The translations under genes and the position numbers were made by a program. From the NCBI RefSeq assembly GCF_000153025.1, contig NZ_CH672429.1:1043079-1107078 (forward strand): a stretch of 64,000 nucleotides of DNA, given 5' to 3'. The notes under the pieces are model-generated. The model worked only from the letters and a program-made list of their open reading frames with translations, ran no database searches and was not told where the DNA came from. Source of the DNA: Marinomonas sp. MED121 (lineage in GTDB: Bacteria > Pseudomonadota > Gammaproteobacteria > Pseudomonadales > Marinomonadaceae). This document shows, in pieces, positions 56,231 through 64,000 of the stretch (positions are counted from its first letter, which is position 1; the number at the start of each line of letters is the position of its first letter).

Positions 56231-56476
56231 TTAATCAAACAAGATATGATGAAAGTGAGGGTTTTCTTGGCAGGCTCGCATCCCAACAATCTGATCTAAG
56301 ACAACCAACTTAACCTCTTCCCCTTGTTTGATACAAAGGCAAGCTTCTTTGTCATCATTATAAAGGGTATCTAGGGCTTGGCCTTTCACCTGATCGCCAT
56401 TTCTTAGGGTTAGATTTATCTCATACAAATACACACAAGCAAGTTCAATATAATCATGTTGCTCACAAGTCATCAT
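56231..56476 (-). CDS. rof: Rho-binding antiterminator (Rof/YaeO-like)
   Basis: From ATG 56476 the 81-aa protein reads MMTCEQHDYIELACVYLYEI, LTLRNGDQVKGQALDTLYND and LVVLDQIVGMRACQENPHFH, the pattern of Rof, which binds Rho and blocks termination. AGGA lies nine bases upstream. The frame is open to a GTG at 56509. It stands alone. Confidence 0.78.
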   Translation of the reverse strand: MMTCEQHDYIELACVYLYEINLTLRNGDQVKGQALDTLYNDDKEACLCIKQGEEVKLVVLDQIVGMRACQENPHFHHILFD

Positions 56477-56656
56477 TGGCATAGATCCTAGCATCAAACA
56501 TTTGGTCACCTCACACCAACAAAGGCGGATAATCGCTCCTTAATAAAATCATAGGAGGGTGAAGCGTGAAAAAAGTGAACCTGATAATAACCTTAACTTG
56601 GAGTAAGCTCCAACCCCTTTTATTAAAGTTTTTTTGAACAAAACATTTAGGAATAC

Positions 56657-56683
56657 CTAAGGAACCTGCGATTAAGTCACCTC
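56657..56683 (+). repeat. Short dispersed repeat shared with the glg region
   Basis: TAAGGAACCTGCGATTAAGT, continuing CACCTC, matches 45016-45040 with one mismatch. It lies in a gene-free stretch (56477-56751). The function is unknown. Confidence 0.5.
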
Positions 56684-56751
56684 ATTAATGCCTTTATGAG
56701 TGGAGCACCACAACCTGCCAAGTTCATACAATAGAGGGTTGTCATCAAAGA

Positions 56752-57306
56752 CTAAAACGTCTTTAAAGTCATGGTGGTTTCAGCAACAGACACACCATCA
56801 ATACGATACCTATCTTCTATCTCACCTAATACCTGAAAACCAGCATTCAAATAAAGCTGTTTCGCCCCTTGATTAGTCGATAACACATTCAGGTCTAACC
56901 AGCTAATGTGCGCCTGCTCACGACAAAATTCAATGCTATGTTCAAGCAATAAACGACCCAAACCCTGACGTCGATAATGGCTATCCACGCCCATTCCTAA
57001 CAGTACCCTATGCTGACAATGCTCATCCTCATAAGGACGAATATCCACATGCCCCATAATCTGTCCAGTTTCATGCTTTACTAGCCATAATAAGCGCCAA
57101 CCGGGTTCACCCATAGGCATAGCGACACCTTGCATAAACCTTTGTCTGGTTGGCACACTGACAATCGAATCATCACGGGACACAGGCTGAAATAAAGGTG
57201 AATCTCCGCGCCCGTTACCTGCTAATTGCAGAGTGAGATAAGTAAAAAAGTCTGGCATATCAGACTGAGTCGCAACATCAATTTTCATGGTTAAAACGCT
57301 TTTCAT
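56752..57306 (-). CDS. GNAT family N-acetyltransferase
   Basis: A 184-aa protein with the acetyl-CoA motif VLLGMGVDSHYRRQGLGRLL (residues about 107-126) and the downstream LDLNVLSTNQGAKQLYLNAG and FQVLGE segments. The substrate is unknown. A TTG at 57315 or an internal ATG are alternative starts, as AAGGATG lies directly at 57306. It is 58 bp from the DUF6817-like gene, same strand. Confidence 0.82.
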   Translation of the reverse strand: MKSVLTMKIDVATQSDMPDFFTYLTLQLAGNGRGDSPLFQPVSRDDSIVSVPTRQRFMQGVAMPMGEPGWRLLWLVKHETGQIMGHVDIRPYEDEHCQHRVLLGMGVDSHYRRQGLGRLLLEHSIEFCREQAHISWLDLNVLSTNQGAKQLYLNAGFQVLGEIEDRYRIDGVSVAETTMTLKTF

Positions 57307-57364
57307 CCTTATCAAGCTTGTTTCATTTTTTGAGCATCTTCGCTTTTTAATTAGGGAACGAGTC

Positions 57365-57922
57365 TTATTGGGTTAATTCAGGCGCTTTTGCATAAAATGC
57401 TTGGTAAGCCTTAACACCAGTATCAGTTAAATAATGCTGAATATTCTCAAACAAGTCATAAAGCTCAGCCCCATACTTGGCAACAAAGGCGTCACTCGTT
57501 AAGAACAGCTCGAACTCATTCGCTAGGGTTAGTTCACAAAAATCACGGGCTTGTTTCTCATCCAAGACAAAACACTCATTGGTAAACCTGTCTTTAAAGG
57601 CAATAGGCGCCTTACCTATTGTGCGATCAAATACATAATCCCTATCGCAACTGCAATATAAATAAACCAAGACCTCAGCCTCTTTCCCTATGACCTCTGC
57701 TATCTTGGCTCTTTGAGATAAAGACACCATTTTGTCATCAAACCCTGCTGTCCCATATGCTGCATGAAAAAGTCCAGCATCACACACATAATCGGCAGCA
57801 TCCCATGTTTTTAACATCTTAAAGGTGCCCGTCAAATGCGAAATCAAAGAGCCATTTAGATGATCAAACTCACCCGCACCTAAAGCCTCAAGCGCTTCAA
57901 ACCTCATATCTGTTTCAAGCAT
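57365..57922 (-). CDS. DUF6817-like protein
   Basis: A 185-aa protein. The N-terminal half has HLNGSLISHLTGTFKMLKTW, CDAGLFHAAYGTAGF and VLVYLYCSCDRDYVF, with the spaced histidines of the HD-like DUF6817 family. Enzymatic function is unknown. The frame opens at 57949, but GGAG precedes the ATG at 57922. It may form a unit with the GNAT gene downstream. Confidence 0.7.
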   Translation of the reverse strand: MLETDMRFEALEALGAGEFDHLNGSLISHLTGTFKMLKTWDAADYVCDAGLFHAAYGTAGFDDKMVSLSQRAKIAEVIGKEAEVLVYLYCSCDRDYVFDRTIGKAPIAFKDRFTNECFVLDEKQARDFCELTLANEFELFLTSDAFVAKYGAELYDLFENIQHYLTDTGVKAYQAFYAKAPELTQ

Positions 57923-58043
57923 GTATTTCTCCTTAATACATTCATACATTTCTCCTTAATCCATCCATGTTTTAACGCTATAAAAATAAAAAAGAAATGT
58001 TAACATAGCGCCACATTTAACATACATCGTGTAAAAGATAAAA

Positions 58044-58316
58044 ATGCCACTTTCAATCCCCCTAACGCAAACACAAAGAGTCTTCCTTGGCCGCCTCAAT
58101 AGTGGTTACCTTCTTACCAAAGAAGACGACAATAAATACTACTTTGCCCATAAAAACAGACCAGAAGAAAAAAAGAGAATCGTCTACTATGAAAAAACCG
58201 TTGCCGCCCTCATCAAAAAAGGCCTGATAAACGAAAATCTAGAGCTGACAGACCTTTACCGCGAAAAAATGGCCAAGTTGTATATTTGGAAAAGCGATAG
58301 ACCCAAAGAAGATTAG
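58044..58316 (+). CDS. Small hypothetical protein
   Basis: A 90-aa basic protein (TQRVFLGRLNSGYLLTKEDD; AALIKKGLINENLELTDLY) with a possible winged-helix-like C-terminal half. No signal peptide, no recognised family. It lies on the plus strand about 150 bp before the effector gene. Confidence 0.5.
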   Translation: MPLSIPLTQTQRVFLGRLNSGYLLTKEDDNKYYFAHKNRPEEKKRIVYYEKTVAALIKKGLINENLELTDLYREKMAKLYIWKSDRPKED

Positions 58317-58465
58317 ATTCTCATAAAAAAGATCACTAAAACGCACTAAAAGATCACTAAAAAATAGCTATACAAATAATATTAAAAAGCCTTTACAAAA
58401 CTATCATTAACACCCTCTTAATTTTGAGGTTTAATGCGCTTTTTTAATCGCAAGGATGCGGAAAA

Positions 58466-60778
58466 ATGTACCATAGAATTACCCCAACTGAATCTGTGCT
58501 TCTTAATGAAGCCAATCAAATCGAGGCTGACTTCTCCTCTTTCAATGAGGATAATTGGCAAGCTATCACCCCCACCAATCTATCCCCTGAACAGGTCAGG
58601 CAAAAACTGGCTGACGGTGAAGTGGTTGCCCTAGCGGACACCCCCAATCTACCGCTTTTTTGTTTTAACAAGGGTGAGACTGTCGTCAATCCACTGGCGC
58701 TTTCATATGCAAACCAAGATCTCATCAGGCGACTGAATGCGAGATTTGACGCGAAAGGCAGTGGTGCGTCTTTTAATGCTCAATCAAATGGCAACTTACA
58801 TCCGCCAGCCCCCATGGAAGAAAAGGCACCAGAACCTGTAGTAAAAGATCCAAAGCCAGAAGCCAGTAAACCTAAAGTACCGGCGTCTTTTGGCCAGCCA
58901 CCTGCGCCCATCATTTTAGAAGTGGTTTATGACGATCAAGAAAAGACACCTGTCGGCGATGTGCCCTATAAAATTGAGTTTGATGATCCAGACAAAAAGG
59001 TCTTACAAGGGTCACTTAACCCTATGGGCTGGGCCTGTGTCGAAGACTGCCCAAATGCCAACGCCTATATTAGCTTTGGAGAACCCGTCGATAACCAAGC
59101 AGTGCTTGATAAGCTCTACACTGAGTTAGAAAAAGCACTGGATAATACCATTCAAAAAGTGGCCGATTATTCCCTTGAGAAATTAAAAGACATAGAAATC
59201 AGCGCAATTACAGAAGCCTCAAATCAGCAACTAAAGGATTACCTTGCTGAGCTTAGCGGTACACTTGAAAATATGGATATGCTCAGCTTTTATCAAAACA
59301 GCCTAGATAAGGTAAAAGCCGCTACAAGTGACATGTCTCAGCTCATTGATGAGTACCTACTACAAGATGAATCGGATTTAGACGAAGCAACACTGAGCCC
59401 AATCCAATATGCCCTGTGTGAAGCCGTAACCCGTGGTGATATTGATGCGTTAGAGTCAGCCCTGGCAGGTTGGCAACCTAGAGCAGATATCAAACTCAAA
59501 GCAGAATCTAAAGCCATGGAAAAGCAGATTCTCATTATTAATGATCAACAAAGTCGCAATATACTCGCAACCAGTTGTCAGCGCTTTGTTAAGGCCATGA
59601 CACCAGAAAAGCTCATTGACCTTGCGGTATACCTCTCGATCAAAACCACCGAAGATGCCAGCCTAAATAGCGTCTCAAACCTGATAGGCATACTCACAGG
59701 CAAAGTCAGCTTGGCCATTACTCGCCAAGTGTTATTGTCAGCAACGACAGACACTAAAACGGATTTATATAAAGACATTGCCCAAACCCTCACCAGCTTG
59801 GTTAAACCACTGAAAACCCTCAGACCTTTTGATGCTCAATATAGCCATAAAAAAGTCATCGAGATTCCCTTAGCCAAAGCCGACATCCAACCTTCTGACT
59901 GGGCGAAAAAGACAGAAAACGACAAGATAAAAACCGTCACAGACAAACCTGATGACAGCATCCTAGATGACGAAATGGACAAAAAGTGGCTCACCGTACC
60001 AAAGGGGCAATTGACCTTTGATGTGGAAGGGAATGACACAGATGAAAGTTATAACTTTAGCCGTATTGTTCACCTTCCTGTACGAGGTAAAGCATCAACC
60101 TCAGAAGTAGTTGCTAGCGCATCAGGTATAACAATAGGTCGAGGCTTAGATGTCGGTTCTAGATCAGCTAAAGAGGTTCAAGGCTATTTTGATAAAGTGG
60201 CTGAACATTGCAGACCAGTTGCTCCCGAGCTCATCACGTTTTTAAAAGATTCTGTGGGGATGAAAGGGGCCCATAATAAATCAGGCGAAGGCTTAAAAGG
60301 CGAAGCTAAAACTGCCCATATTAAAAAAGCACAAGAGAATGATAAGGCACTGATTAAGTACGTTAAAGACTTTAAAGAAAGCATTAAAGATAAGTCTAAA
60401 ATCACCCTTACCCGTAAGCAGCAGTATTATCTTTTCCTTGCTATTTATGATTATTATGAAGGTGAAGCTAAACGTCTAAGTACAAAACCAGACGTTTGTA
60501 GAGACTATTTGAATGATAAGAAAATTGATTGGGATGCTTTGCCTAAAAAAGTAAAAGATGTGTTAGTCGATTTAACTTACCGAGGGGATTACACAGGCAC
60601 TAAAGATAAAAGAGGTAATACTCGAAAGGTAATCGTGCCGGCAGTGTATAAAGATCAAAAAGATGACCTTAAAGGAGTTGATTCGCAGCTTTATAAAGTA
60701 TTAAAAAATGAAAGTTTATGGAAAACGACTTTTGGAGTTGATGGTAATCGGTTTACAACTAGAAGAGACTATTTATGA
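58466..60778 (+). CDS. Putative antibacterial effector with C-terminal pesticin/T4-lysozyme-like domain
   Basis: A 770-aa protein without signal peptide. Order: N-terminal region of about 115 residues with a Pro/Lys/Glu-rich linker (about 115-150), a small beta-domain (VVYDDQEKTPVGDVPYKIEF), a long helical middle (about 205-470), and a C-terminal muramidase-like domain with E521 in FDVEGNDTDE and SGITIGRGLD at 553-562 (T556, D562), which resembles the Glu/Thr/Asp triad of pesticin and T4 lysozyme. It probably cleaves peptidoglycan in the periplasm of rivals. The next gene overlaps by ATGA. AAGGA precedes the ATG. Delivery by a type VI system is inferred; no VgrG or PAAR gene is in the window. 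Confidence 0.7.
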   Translation: MYHRITPTESVLLNEANQIEADFSSFNEDNWQAITPTNLSPEQVRQKLADGEVVALADTPNLPLFCFNKGETVVNPLALSYANQDLIRRLNARFDAKGSGASFNAQSNGNLHPPAPMEEKAPEPVVKDPKPEASKPKVPASFGQPPAPIILEVVYDDQEKTPVGDVPYKIEFDDPDKKVLQGSLNPMGWACVEDCPNANAYISFGEPVDNQAVLDKLYTELEKALDNTIQKVADYSLEKLKDIEISAITEASNQQLKDYLAELSGTLENMDMLSFYQNSLDKVKAATSDMSQLIDEYLLQDESDLDEATLSPIQYALCEAVTRGDIDALESALAGWQPRADIKLKAESKAMEKQILIINDQQSRNILATSCQRFVKAMTPEKLIDLAVYLSIKTTEDASLNSVSNLIGILTGKVSLAITRQVLLSATTDTKTDLYKDIAQTLTSLVKPLKTLRPFDAQYSHKKVIEIPLAKADIQPSDWAKKTENDKIKTVTDKPDDSILDDEMDKKWLTVPKGQLTFDVEGNDTDESYNFSRIVHLPVRGKASTSEVVASASGITIGRGLDVGSRSAKEVQGYFDKVAEHCRPVAPELITFLKDSVGMKGAHNKSGEGLKGEAKTAHIKKAQENDKALIKYVKDFKESIKDKSKITLTRKQQYYLFLAIYDYYEGEAKRLSTKPDVCRDYLNDKKIDWDALPKKVKDVLVDLTYRGDYTGTKDKRGNTRKVIVPAVYKDQKDDLKGVDSQLYKVLKNESLWKTTFGVDGNRFTTRRDYL

Positions 60779-61161
60779 TAAAGATATACATTTTTATATT
60801 TTCTGTTTTACTTTCTACAAACTTACTTTCCCATAGTGAAGGAAAAATAAGTGAATATAAATACTATCAAATTGCCAAAGATCTTCCAAAAGGGAAAGAT
60901 CCAATATTCATTGCATATATGAAATTAAACTCTCCATGTATTTTTGTAAATGACCTTAGAACAAATACGACTCAAGAATACTGCGAACTTGATGAGAGTG
61001 GTTATGATTTAAAAGTTGATTATCCATCAGTTTATCCAATAGACCTAAGGTTATCAGGAGCGTCACTCTACTTTATAGCTGCAGCACCTTGGAACGAGCA
61101 AAAGTGTGAGATTTTCTTTCCTGAAAAAAGCATCACTTGCGAGCCAACAGGTAAAAACTAA
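60775..61161 (+). CDS. Putative periplasmic immunity protein
   Basis: A 128-aa protein whose ATG overlaps the effector TGA by four bases, so the two are translationally coupled. Its N-terminus is a signal peptide (KIYIFIFSVLLSTNLLSHSE), placing the protein in the periplasm, where a lysozyme-type effector acts. The mature part has four cysteines (SPCIFV, EYCEL, QKCEIF and ITCEP) and is unlike known families to my knowledge. The role rests on position and topology only. Confidence 0.6.
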   Translation: MIKIYIFIFSVLLSTNLLSHSEGKISEYKYYQIAKDLPKGKDPIFIAYMKLNSPCIFVNDLRTNTTQEYCELDESGYDLKVDYPSVYPIDLRLSGASLYFIAAAPWNEQKCEIFFPEKSITCEPTGKN

Positions 61162-61295
61162 ACATCCTCATTGATTGAAGCATTGAAGGAATACATACGG
61201 ATTTTGCCCCGTGCAAACCAGCCCAGCTTTTCATAAAAAGCTTGGGCTTTGAGGCTGTCTTGATACATAAAGAAGTGAATAGAAAGCCTAACCAT
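61158..61295 (-). pseudogene. GNAT acetyltransferase C-terminal remnant
   Basis: The minus strand encodes about 45 residues (YQDSLKAQAFYEKLGWFARG then KIRMYSFNAS), matching only the last part of a GNAT domain (A-FYEKLGF-like motif). The upstream two thirds are missing. The stop codon overlaps the immunity gene end. It is a deletion remnant of an acetyltransferase gene. Confidence 0.6.
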
Positions 61296-61314
61296 TAAAT
61301 TACTAGGCTTTTTT
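61284..61314 (+). terminator. Terminator downstream of the effector/immunity pair
   Basis: Stem AAGCCTA / TAGGCTT with a 13-base loop and a T-run (61309-61314), about 120 bp past the immunity gene stop. Confidence 0.6.
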
Positions 61315-61367
61315 CAGAAATCCTAAACAAGTTATAACGTTTTAACATTTCTAATTTGAGAGACTAA

Positions 61368-61736
61368 ATGAAGAAAATAATTCCCATTATGATGCTGATA
61401 AGCTTTCAGTCAGCAGCTAGCGATAGCTGCTTCAAAGAAAAATATCTGCCGGGAATAAATAATTGCATTAAAGAAAAAATAGAAAACAACCAAATAAAGC
61501 TAGCTTCAGAGTATAAAAAAATTGAAAATCATTTCAAATCTTCAGAAGACCACAAAGGTTACTTAAAAGACATGCAGAAAAACCGTAAAGAATGGACTGA
61601 ATTCACAACAAAGTTTTGTGATTTACAGAGCTACTTTGTTGACAAAAAACGATCACTTACGAAATACAATTCAACCAGTGTATTAATGAGAAAATTAAGC
61701 ACCAAACATCTGAGATTAGTAATTTATACCAAATAA
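61368..61736 (+). CDS. LprI-like lysozyme inhibitor domain protein, probably frameshifted
   Basis: A 122-aa protein with signal peptide (IIPIMMLISFQSAA) and the LprI/DUF1311 layout: SCFKEKYLPGINNCIKEKI, LASEYKKIENHF and the WTEFTTKFC core with spaced Cys. The C-terminus in this frame (LMRKLSTKHLRLVIYTK) does not look like the family. The alternative frame from 61643 reads QCINEKIKHQTSEISNLYQI to a TGA at 61751-61753, supplying the missing Cys and helical tail, so a frameshift near 61650-61678 is likely. It lies beside a lysozyme-type effector, suggesting a second immunity role (inference). Confidence 0.55.
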   Translation: MKKIIPIMMLISFQSAASDSCFKEKYLPGINNCIKEKIENNQIKLASEYKKIENHFKSSEDHKGYLKDMQKNRKEWTEFTTKFCDLQSYFVDKKRSLTKYNSTSVLMRKLSTKHLRLVIYTK

Positions 61737-61792
61737 TTTCCTCTATGATGTGAATTTTATATCTAGCTACTTAGCAAGAATTTATCTAGTTC

Positions 61793-61897
61793 CCGCGGTC
61801 CTCCGTGGGAATTCATATTAGGTAGCTAAGCTACCGTTTTAAGATCTTACTTGAGCTAGAGCTCAAGGGGATGCATTCCCACGCGGAGCATGGGAAC
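61793..61897. repeat. Cluster of palindromic hairpins (REP-like)
   Basis: Four palindromic elements in a gene-free stretch: TTCCCGCGG...CGTGGGAAT (61793-61815), GGTAGCT-A-AGCTACC (61821-61835), CTTGAGCT-AG-AGCTCAAG (61850-61867) and ATTCCCA...TGGGAA followed by CGAG (61875-61899). The outer two resemble the TTCCCAC...GTGGGAACGAG repeat common in gammaproteobacterial intergenic DNA. They sit between the LprI-like gene and the CRISPR array. Confidence 0.65.
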
Positions 61898-61927
61898 GAG
61901 AAGAAAACTTTAGAATCTAATGTTTTT

Positions 61928-64000
61928 TTTCTAAGCTGCCTATTCGGCAGGGAACTTTCTTTCATGTTGGGTAGCTTTAAACCGTGCTTTCTAAGCTGCC
62001 TATTCGGCAGTGAACTGAATGTGTTATATGGCTATATTGTCCATGAATTTCTAAGCTGCCTGTTCGGCAGTGAACTTTTAAACTCGATTTGCGAAATGTG
62101 GCGGCAATTTCTAAGCTGCCTGTTCGGCAGTGAACGGTTCATGATGGCAGTATGGGCGGCGCTAGATTTTCTAAGCTGCCTATTCGGCAGGGAACATGCT
62201 GATTATGATGGTTATAAACCTGAGACATTTCTAAGCTGCCTATTCGGCAGGGAACAATAAAATTTCTCCTGTGGTTCGCTTGTCGCATTTCTAAGCTGCC
62301 TATTCGGCAGGGAACAATTAAACCCGTTTTCAGGTGAGCTTCAAAAATTTCTAAGCTGCCTATTCGGCAGGGAACCACATGATTGCGTCTAAGTGTCGTC
62401 ATGGTGATTTCTAAGCTGCCTATTCGGCAGGGAACAGTTATAAAACTAATTTAGTGGTGATGTAAATTTTCTAAGCTGCCTATTCGGCAGTGAACCTCAT
62501 CAACTTTGAGGAGTGTTCGCGTACCATTTTCTAAGCTGCCTATTCGGCAGGGAACGTGCTGGTGAGTTTGTTTTCAGAACAGGTAAATTTCTAAACTGCC
62601 TATTCGGCAGGGAACTAGCATTCTACCTCTAATGTTTGATTTAGTTTTTCTAAGCTGCCTATTCGGCAGAGAACAAACACTATCACTTCCGGCAATGCTT
62701 GCCCTATTTCTAAGCTGCCTATTCGGCAGTGAACAAGACCTAGACACGCCTATGACTAACGCGATGTTTCTAAGCTGCCTATTCGGCATTGAACTGAAAT
62801 AATCAACGTTTGGATCAGCATCGTCCTTTCTAAGCTGCCTATTCGGCAGTGAACTAGCTACAGAGGGCACACCCCCAGCAACCCAATTTCTAAGCTGCCT
62901 ATTCGGCAGTGAACGTCAGTCTGAACGCCTGCACCGTCGCCATCGTTTTCTAAGCTGCCTATTCGGCAGTGAACCTGGGCGGTGCGTATCTCTACAATGT
63001 CGTTCTTTTCTAAGCTGCCTATTCGGCAGGGAACCACAAAATACAGGCGTAATTTTGCCGTGTGGCTTTCTAAGCTGCCTATTCGGGTGAAGCCAGTTTC
63101 TTTAGGTGCAACGCACCGTCTGGCTGAACGAAAAAACACGGATGTTTTTTCCGGGTGACGCTCATCAAGGATGTGTTAACAAACCAACTAATCTACACCG
63201 TTTTTCTAAGCTGCCTATTCGGCAGTGAACTGATAGAGCTTAACGATGCAATGTTTTATGTTTTTCTAAGCTGCCTATTCGGCAGTGAACCTACGCGGCC
63301 GCTGACAAAAGTATCCTCAATGTTTCTAAGCTGCCTATTCGGCAGTGAACGTCACTACGGATTTTAAGTTCATTTTTCCCTCTTTCTAAGCTGCCTATTC
63401 GGCAGTGAACGCAAGGACAAAAGATAGGGAGTGTTGCGTAATTTTCTAAGCTGCCTATTCGGCAGTGAACATCTGTTAGGTCTATCTCAACTTTGTTCTT
63501 ACTTTCTAAGCTGCCTATTCGGCAGTGAACCCGATGCGCGTATCAATGCTGTGTTGATTGCGTTTCTAAGCTGCCTATTCGGCAGTGAACTAAGTGCTGA
63601 ACCATCCAATGCGTACTCACCTTTTCTAAGCTGCCTATTCGGCAGTGAACAATTAAAGGGTCAGGAGAAGTGAAGGGCTTCTTTTCTAAGCTGCCTATTC
63701 GGCAGTGAACGTCGTTGCAAAGTCAGGCTCAACTCGAATACTTTTCTAAGCTGCCTATTCGGCAGTGAACGACAAAATCAGAATTTTCAAACGTACCAGT
63801 TTTTTCTAAGCTGCCTGTTCGGCAGTGAACTCTTTCTTGAACCATTTTTTGTTAAGCATTACTTTCTAAGCTGCCTGTTCGGCAGTGAACGCTAATCGTG
63901 AACCTCAGTTTCACTACACAATTTTCTAAGCTGCCTATTCGGCAGGGAACTGCATTTGATCGACCTTAGCACACACTTAAATTTTCTAAGCTGCCTATAC
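61928..64000 (-). CRISPR. Type I-F CRISPR array, cut by the window edge
   Basis: Thirty-four 28-bp repeats (TTTCTAAGCTGCC...GGCAG(T/G)GAAC on the plus strand; GTTCACTGCC... on the minus strand), mostly with 32-bp spacers in a 60-bp period, one spacer of 31 bp. The repeat is the type I-F family. By that family's convention the array is transcribed on the minus strand from a leader to the right of the window, so this is the leader-distal end. Repeats are in two blocks, 61928-63086 and 63203-64000, separated by a non-CRISPR insert. No cas gene is visible. Variants include GGGAAC, GAGAAC and TTGAAC endings, and TATTC/TGTTC centres. The last repeat has the TATAC centre. Confidence 0.97.
63087..63170. 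mobile_element. Hairpin-rich insert interrupting the CRISPR array
   Basis: After a repeat truncated following CTATTCGG at 63086, about 84 bp of non-repeat DNA follows before a normal spacer (63171-63202). It contains GCCAG...GGTGC-AAC-GCACC...CTGGC (nested inverted repeats near 63091-63124) and AAAAAACA-CGGA-TGTTTTTT (63131-63150). It resembles a small palindromic element (REP/MITE-like) rather than a spacer. Alternative: it is a deletion scar that joins foreign sequence. Confidence 0.5.

Noticed and set aside
61871-63673. Several open frames encoding LSCLFGSE or NRQLR/CRIGSLE repeats
   Set aside because: They are translations of the CRISPR repeats and spacers, not genes.

Overview
The window looks like a chromosomal segment of a marine gammaproteobacterium of the Oceanospirillales/Pseudomonadales type. 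Marinomonas-like bacteria would fit the moderate-to-low GC, but the genus is an inference. The basis is gene content and order: cysM-rlmD-relA-mazG divergent from a BarA/GacS-type kinase, a lepA-lepB-rnc-era-recO-acpS cluster, and an adk-tsaB-uppP cluster. No tRNA or rRNA gene was seen.

Layout. 1-22.3 kb is housekeeping core: peroxidase Tpx, a membrane-anchored cold-shock-domain protein, SlyX, RsmJ, UppP, TsaB, Adk, PEP carboxylase, MazG-RelA-RlmD, CysM, a small lipoprotein with BarA, then AcpS-RecO-Era-RNase III-LepB-LepA. 22.6-32.2 kb is an AT-rich accessory island. It holds unrecognised genes, two identical copies of an outer-membrane beta-barrel gene inside a 1001-bp perfect repeat, dispersed short repeats, gene remnants, and a three-gene cluster resembling abortive infection (putAbiC-like membrane protein, HEPN/Abi_C protein, RES-domain protein). 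32.2-41.4 kb holds a YciC-like membrane protein and three large unusual genes. Two of these are paralogous giant proteins with a complete nucleotidyltransferase-fold active-site signature; one carries an extra C-terminal OTU-like cysteine protease signature. The third encodes a 404-aa protein with amphipathic or membrane-active segments.

41.7-58.3 kb returns to ordinary genes: riboflavin synthase, a TraB/GumN protein, GlgC and GlgA (divergent), a periplasmic solute-binding protein, a YHS protein, PBP1B, a Rieske protein, a diguanylate cyclase, LysE and AraC proteins, ElaA, Rof, a GNAT and a DUF6817-like protein. Between the Rieske and cyclase genes lies a perfect 7-1-7 Fur-box palindrome embedded in a sigma70-like promoter and followed by a long inverted repeat, which is a candidate iron-regulated RNA. 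58.4-61.8 kb is a probable antibacterial effector locus: a 770-aa protein with a C-terminal pesticin/T4-lysozyme-like domain, an ATGA-overlapping secreted small protein (probable immunity protein), and an LprI-like lysozyme-inhibitor gene that appears frameshifted. 61.9-64.0 kb is a type I-F CRISPR array of 34 visible repeats. It continues past the window edge, is probably read on the minus strand, and is interrupted by a hairpin-rich non-CRISPR insert. No cas gene is in the window.

How the parts relate: the accessory content is dominated by conflict functions (CRISPR, Abi-like genes, effector/immunity genes, NTase/OTU giants) spread across two islands between conserved blocks. Function statements for unrecognised genes are marked as inference. 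No database search was possible.
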